Shown: piece after piece, positions 61,680 to 64,000 of the stretch
Layout of the letters: the number at the start of each line of letters is the position of its first letter
Position numbering within the stretch: position 1 is the stretch's first letter
Assembly: GCA_963664465.2 (NCBI GenBank)
Contig: CAXXSU010000002.1
Location: 616,781-680,780 of the forward strand
From: CAVOAK01 sp963664465
GTDB taxonomy: Bacteria; Pseudomonadota; Alphaproteobacteria; UBA8366; CAVOAK01
DNA length: 64,000 nt
Direction of reading: 5' to 3'
The notes under the pieces: model-generated
Databases searched by the model: none
What the model was told of the DNA's origin: nothing
The model's input: the letters and a program-made list of their open reading frames with translations, nothing else
Position numbers and translations under genes: made by a program

Positions 61680-62024
61680 ATGTATAAAGATTTCAAGCCA
61701 AGGAATGGAAAACCAGCACACCACACGTTTAGGGGTACAACTCTTGCACTATTGGTTAAAGCCCTGGAGCCGACGACGGAGGACAAAATACATGTGACCG
61801 CCCTCACCGAAGAGGGTGAACAGATTATGCGGTTGCTAAATAAACCAACGAGTTTGCAAGGAGTATGCAAAATAGCTTCGCGCCTAAAGGAGAGAAAGAA
61901 GATTACAACAGTCATTTACGCGAGATTCGAACCAGAGTCTGAGGACAAAGCTTGGTCTAACACAGCCGCTACAGGGAACGTCTCTTCGTTGTGCTCCCGG
62001 TATGGCGTCCCACTGCAGGACTAA
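61680..62024 (+). CDS. AT-rich hypothetical protein
   Basis: 114 codons from ATG at 61680, 17 bases after the stop of the previous fragment. MYKDFKPRNGKPAHHTFRGT and EEGEQIMRLLNKPTSLQGV have a plausible globular pattern; the C-terminal part may be read-through into unrelated DNA. GC content is well below that of the window. No family recognised; it is bracketed by IS3 ends and is probably acquired cargo. Confidence 0.4.
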   Translation: MYKDFKPRNGKPAHHTFRGTTLALLVKALEPTTEDKIHVTALTEEGEQIMRLLNKPTSLQGVCKIASRLKERKKITTVIYARFEPESEDKAWSNTAATGNVSSLCSRYGVPLQD

Positions 62025-62188
62025 TACCATCGTTCGCGATCTGAGACTCATCTGGGGGATTCCCGCAGGGTTGGTTTTCTGACTCAATGGCCGGACCGTT
62101 GATTGGAGTTTCGGCATGGGCGCGGCGCTCCGAGACCCCGAAGCCGGTCGCGGACATGGTCGATGCACTGGCGGCGGCGCGGAGGGGC

Positions 62189-62468
62189 TCACAAGTTTCC
62201 CTGGGCTGCCTCCTTGAGAATCTGCTTGTCCAGCGTCAGGTCCGAGACCGCGCGGCGCAGCCGCTCGTTCTCTTTCTCAAGCTCCTTGAGACGGCGGAGC
62301 TGGTCGCCACTCATCCCGCCATACTCCTTGCGCCACCGATAGAACGTGGACCTCGTTGATCCCGAGCTGCCGGATCGCGTCCGCCATCGACATGCCCTGG
62401 CCATGCAGGACCTCCGCCTGCCGCAGCATGCCTACGATCTCCTCCGGCTTGTAGCGCTTCCTTGCCAT
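62189..62468 (-). pseudogene. IS3-family transposase orfA, frameshifted and truncated
   Basis: MARKRYKPEEIVGMLRQAEV to RQLGINEV is the N-terminal HTH, and STFYRWRKEYGGMSGDQLRR to LDKQILKEAAQGN in the next frame is the leucine-zipper part. One extra C (GG at 62347-62348 on the plus strand) breaks the frame. The orfB gene is missing. The outer IS end with CCTCCCCCATTGG lies near 62510-62525. Confidence 0.85.
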
Positions 62469-62587
62469 CTCTGATCCTCCTCATTCCCAAACCTAAGTAT
62501 GGACCAATCCAATGGGGGAGGATTAATGGTACGCCTCCGGTCAGGACCGCCTGCCAAAGACGGTGGAGGTTCTGCGAAACTGACCTT

Positions 62588-62971
62588 ATGACTGTTCATA
62601 AGGATAGTTTCCAGGTTCAGCGTCTCGAGGTGGTAAACACCGGTCGCCGTCGGCGCTGGAGCGTGGCGGAGAAGCTGCGGATCGTCGAGGAGAGTTTCCA
62701 GGGTCACCGACAGGTATCTGCGACCGCGTGTCGCCACGACATCTCGCCCTCGTTGTTGTTCTCCTGGCGCAAAGCGTTTCGTCGCGGTCGCGACGAGGTG
62801 ATCGGCTTTGCGCCGGCGCTGATCGTGCCTGACGAGGAAGCGCCGCTGGGCGCGGCTGCGGCTGTTGGGCGCATGGAGATCGTAACCGTAACAGGCCAGC
62901 GGATCATGGTTGGCGCCGATGTCGATGTCCTGGCGCTGGCGCGGGTCGTGGCGGCGCTAGAGGCGCGATGA
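62588..62971 (+). CDS. tnpA: IS66 accessory protein TnpA
   Basis: 127 residues from the ATG at 62588. HTH region GRRRRWSVAEKLRIVEESFQ, ATACRHDISPSLLFSWRKAF, then a variable region and a Leu/Ala-rich end. The stop overlaps the tnpB start as ATGA, as usual in IS66. Confidence 0.9.
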   Translation: MTVHKDSFQVQRLEVVNTGRRRRWSVAEKLRIVEESFQGHRQVSATACRHDISPSLLFSWRKAFRRGRDEVIGFAPALIVPDEEAPLGAAAAVGRMEIVTVTGQRIMVGADVDVLALARVVAALEAR

Positions 62972-63315
62972 TCCCGGTTCCCTCCGGGGTTCGGGTCTGG
63001 CTGGCTACCGGCGTTACGGACATGCGCCGTGGCATGAACGGGCTGACGCTTCAAGTCCAGGAGGCCCTGGGGCGCGATCCTTATGCCGGCGATCTGTTCG
63101 TATTCCGGGGCCGTCGCGGCAATCTGATCAAGGTGCTGTGGCATGACGGACTGGGTACCTCGCTCTACGCCAAGCGGCTAGAGCACGGCCGGTTCATCTG
63201 GCCCTCACCAGCCGATGGCGTGGTCGCGGTTTCGCCGGCCCAGCTCGGTTATCTGCTCGAAGGGATCGACTGGCGGCGTCCGGTGCGCAGCTGGCGGCCC
63301 GAGCGCGCGGGTTGA
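62968..63315 (+). CDS. tnpB: IS66 accessory protein TnpB
   Basis: 115 residues. VPSGVRVWLATGVTDMRRGM, DLFVFRGRRGNLIKVLWHDG and YAKRLEHGRFIWPSP are the IS66 Orf2 signature. Coupled to tnpA by an ATGA overlap. It is needed for IS66 transposition; its biochemistry is not settled. Confidence 0.92.
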   Translation: MIPVPSGVRVWLATGVTDMRRGMNGLTLQVQEALGRDPYAGDLFVFRGRRGNLIKVLWHDGLGTSLYAKRLEHGRFIWPSPADGVVAVSPAQLGYLLEGIDWRRPVRSWRPERAG

Positions 63316-63387
63316 CCGCGGCAAAGCGACGGAGCCGCGCAAGAAAGAGCGTGACTCAAATCCGGCGGGTATGATTCGCTCGGCGCC

Positions 63388-64000
63388 ATGATCCGCGCCA
63401 CAGCGTCCGATATCGAGGCCCTGCGCGCCGCCCTTGCGGTCGCCGAGGCGCGGGCCGAGGAGGCGGTGGCCAAGGCCTCGAACGCCGAAGCGATCATCGC
63501 CGCCCTGAAACTGATGGTCGAGAAGCTGCGGCGCGAGGTCTACGGCCAACGCTCGGAGCGCAAGGCGCGCCTGCTCGACCAGCTGGAGCTGGAGCTCGAG
63601 GAGCTGGAGGCGCGCGCGAGCGAGGACGAGCTCGCCGCCGAACAGGCAGCCGCGAAGACCTCGACAGTCAAGTCTTTCACTCGCAGGCGGCCATCGCGCA
63701 AGCCGTTCCCGGAGCATCTGCCGCGCGAGCGCGTGGTGGTTCCGGCGCCCGAGGTCTGTGGCTGTTGCGGCTCGGATCGGCTTTCCAAGCTGGGCGAGGA
63801 CATCACCGAGACGCTGGAGGTGATCCCGCGCAGCTGGAAGGTGGTCCAGACGGTACGCGAGAAGTTCACCTGCCGGGACTGCGAGAAGATCTCGCAAGCC
63901 CCCGCACCGTTCCATGTGACCCCGCGGGGTTGGGCGGGTCCGAGCCTGCTGGCCATGATCCTGTTCGAGAAGTATGGCCAACATCAGCCGTTGAACCGGC
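63388..64000 (+). CDS. tnpC: IS66 transposase TnpC, N-terminal part (runs off the window)
   Basis: About 204 codons from ATG 63388 to the window end. Coiled-coil N-terminus (SDIEALRAALAVAEARAEEA), LRREVYGQRSERKARLLDQL, then a zinc-finger region CGCCGSDRLSKLGEDITETL and FTCRDCEKISQAPAP. The catalytic DDE domain lies beyond the window. Confidence 0.9.
   Translation, partial: MIRATASDIEALRAALAVAEARAEEAVAKASNAEAIIAALKLMVEKLRREVYGQRSERKARLLDQLELELEELEARASEDELAAEQAAAKTSTVKSFTRRRPSRKPFPEHLPRERVVVPAPEVCGCCGSDRLSKLGEDITETLEVIPRSWKVVQTVREKFTCRDCEKISQAPAPFHVTPRGWAGPSLLAMILFEKYGQHQPLNR

Larger units (their letters stand above)
62529..64000 (+). mobile_element. IS66-family insertion sequence, cut by the window end
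   Basis: Begins with GTACGCCTCCGGTCAGG, an IS66-like end, and carries tnpA, tnpB and the start of tnpC in order. The right end is outside the window. It is inserted next to the IS3 remnant. Confidence 0.8.

Noticed and set aside
1..64000. CRISPR array
   Set aside because: No regularly spaced short repeats with unique spacers; the 67- and 91-base arrays are contiguous tandem repeats.

Overview
The window looks like a high-GC alphaproteobacterial chromosome, probably a Rhodospirillales-type lineage. This rests on gene content (a class A PBP, YcgN, a RegB-type sensor kinase start, a mixed CobX/CbiX cobalamin cluster) and codon use, not on a marker gene. It falls into a stable core half (1-34 kb) and a mosaic accessory half (34-64 kb).

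Core half. Positions 1-5 kb carry housekeeping genes: a bifunctional penicillin-binding protein, a Bcr/CflA exporter, a YgjP-like metallohydrolase and a DMT exporter. From about 5 to 32 kb lies an almost complete cobalamin (B12) pathway in several short operons on both strands: cobB, cobA, cbiD-cobK, cbiX-(DUF429-like)-cobH-cobL-cobI-cbiG/cobJ-cobM, cbiB, cobQ, cobN-cobO, cobW, cobP, a CobC-like phosphatase, cobS and cobT. It is a hybrid. The anaerobic-type enzymes CbiG, CbiD and a His-rich CbiX coexist with the late-insertion chelatase subunit CobN and CobW; cobG, cobF, cobS/cobT-type chelatase partners and bluB are not in the window. Passenger genes (ankyrin, SYLF, FemAB-like, DUF2927-like) sit between the cob operons. 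An ABC-2 exporter follows.

Accessory half. A RegB/PrrB-like histidine kinase gene is cut off after about 75 codons at 34.05 kb, directly before a P4-type integrase. The integrase starts an integrative element (34.2-45.0 kb) with AlpA, a Toprim primase, a RepA-like ATPase, a probable replication protein, an iteron-like site, an HGGxxG protein and a lipoprotein that joins a zincin motif to a TbpB-like C-terminal segment. An orphan copy of a tRNA 3' end at 45.02 kb is the probable distal attachment site. IS1182, IS630 and IS30 copies follow. Then comes a stretch of host-like catabolic DNA (48-53.4 kb): two tandem Rieske oxygenase alpha subunits, a Tat-exported solute-binding protein and a third oxygenase truncated by an IS21 element, all punctuated by a family of GCGGAC palindromic repeats.

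The most unusual locus is at 57.1-60.5 kb. A repressor-like Xre protein and an ImmA/IrrE metalloprotease face, across three TGACG-N4-CGTCA operators, a rightward operon encoding a multi-ubiquitin-type beta-grasp protein, a DUF6791-ThiF (E1-like) protein and a DUF6527 zinc-site domain. This is a bacterial ubiquitin-like conjugation cassette with its own predicted switch. It appears to be decaying: a frameshifted DUF2188-like remnant, a DUF6527 frame joined to the E1, and a frameshifted DUF6527 tail. The last 4 kb is a graveyard of IS21, IS3, RecD-like and AT-rich fragments, ending in an IS66 element that runs off the window.
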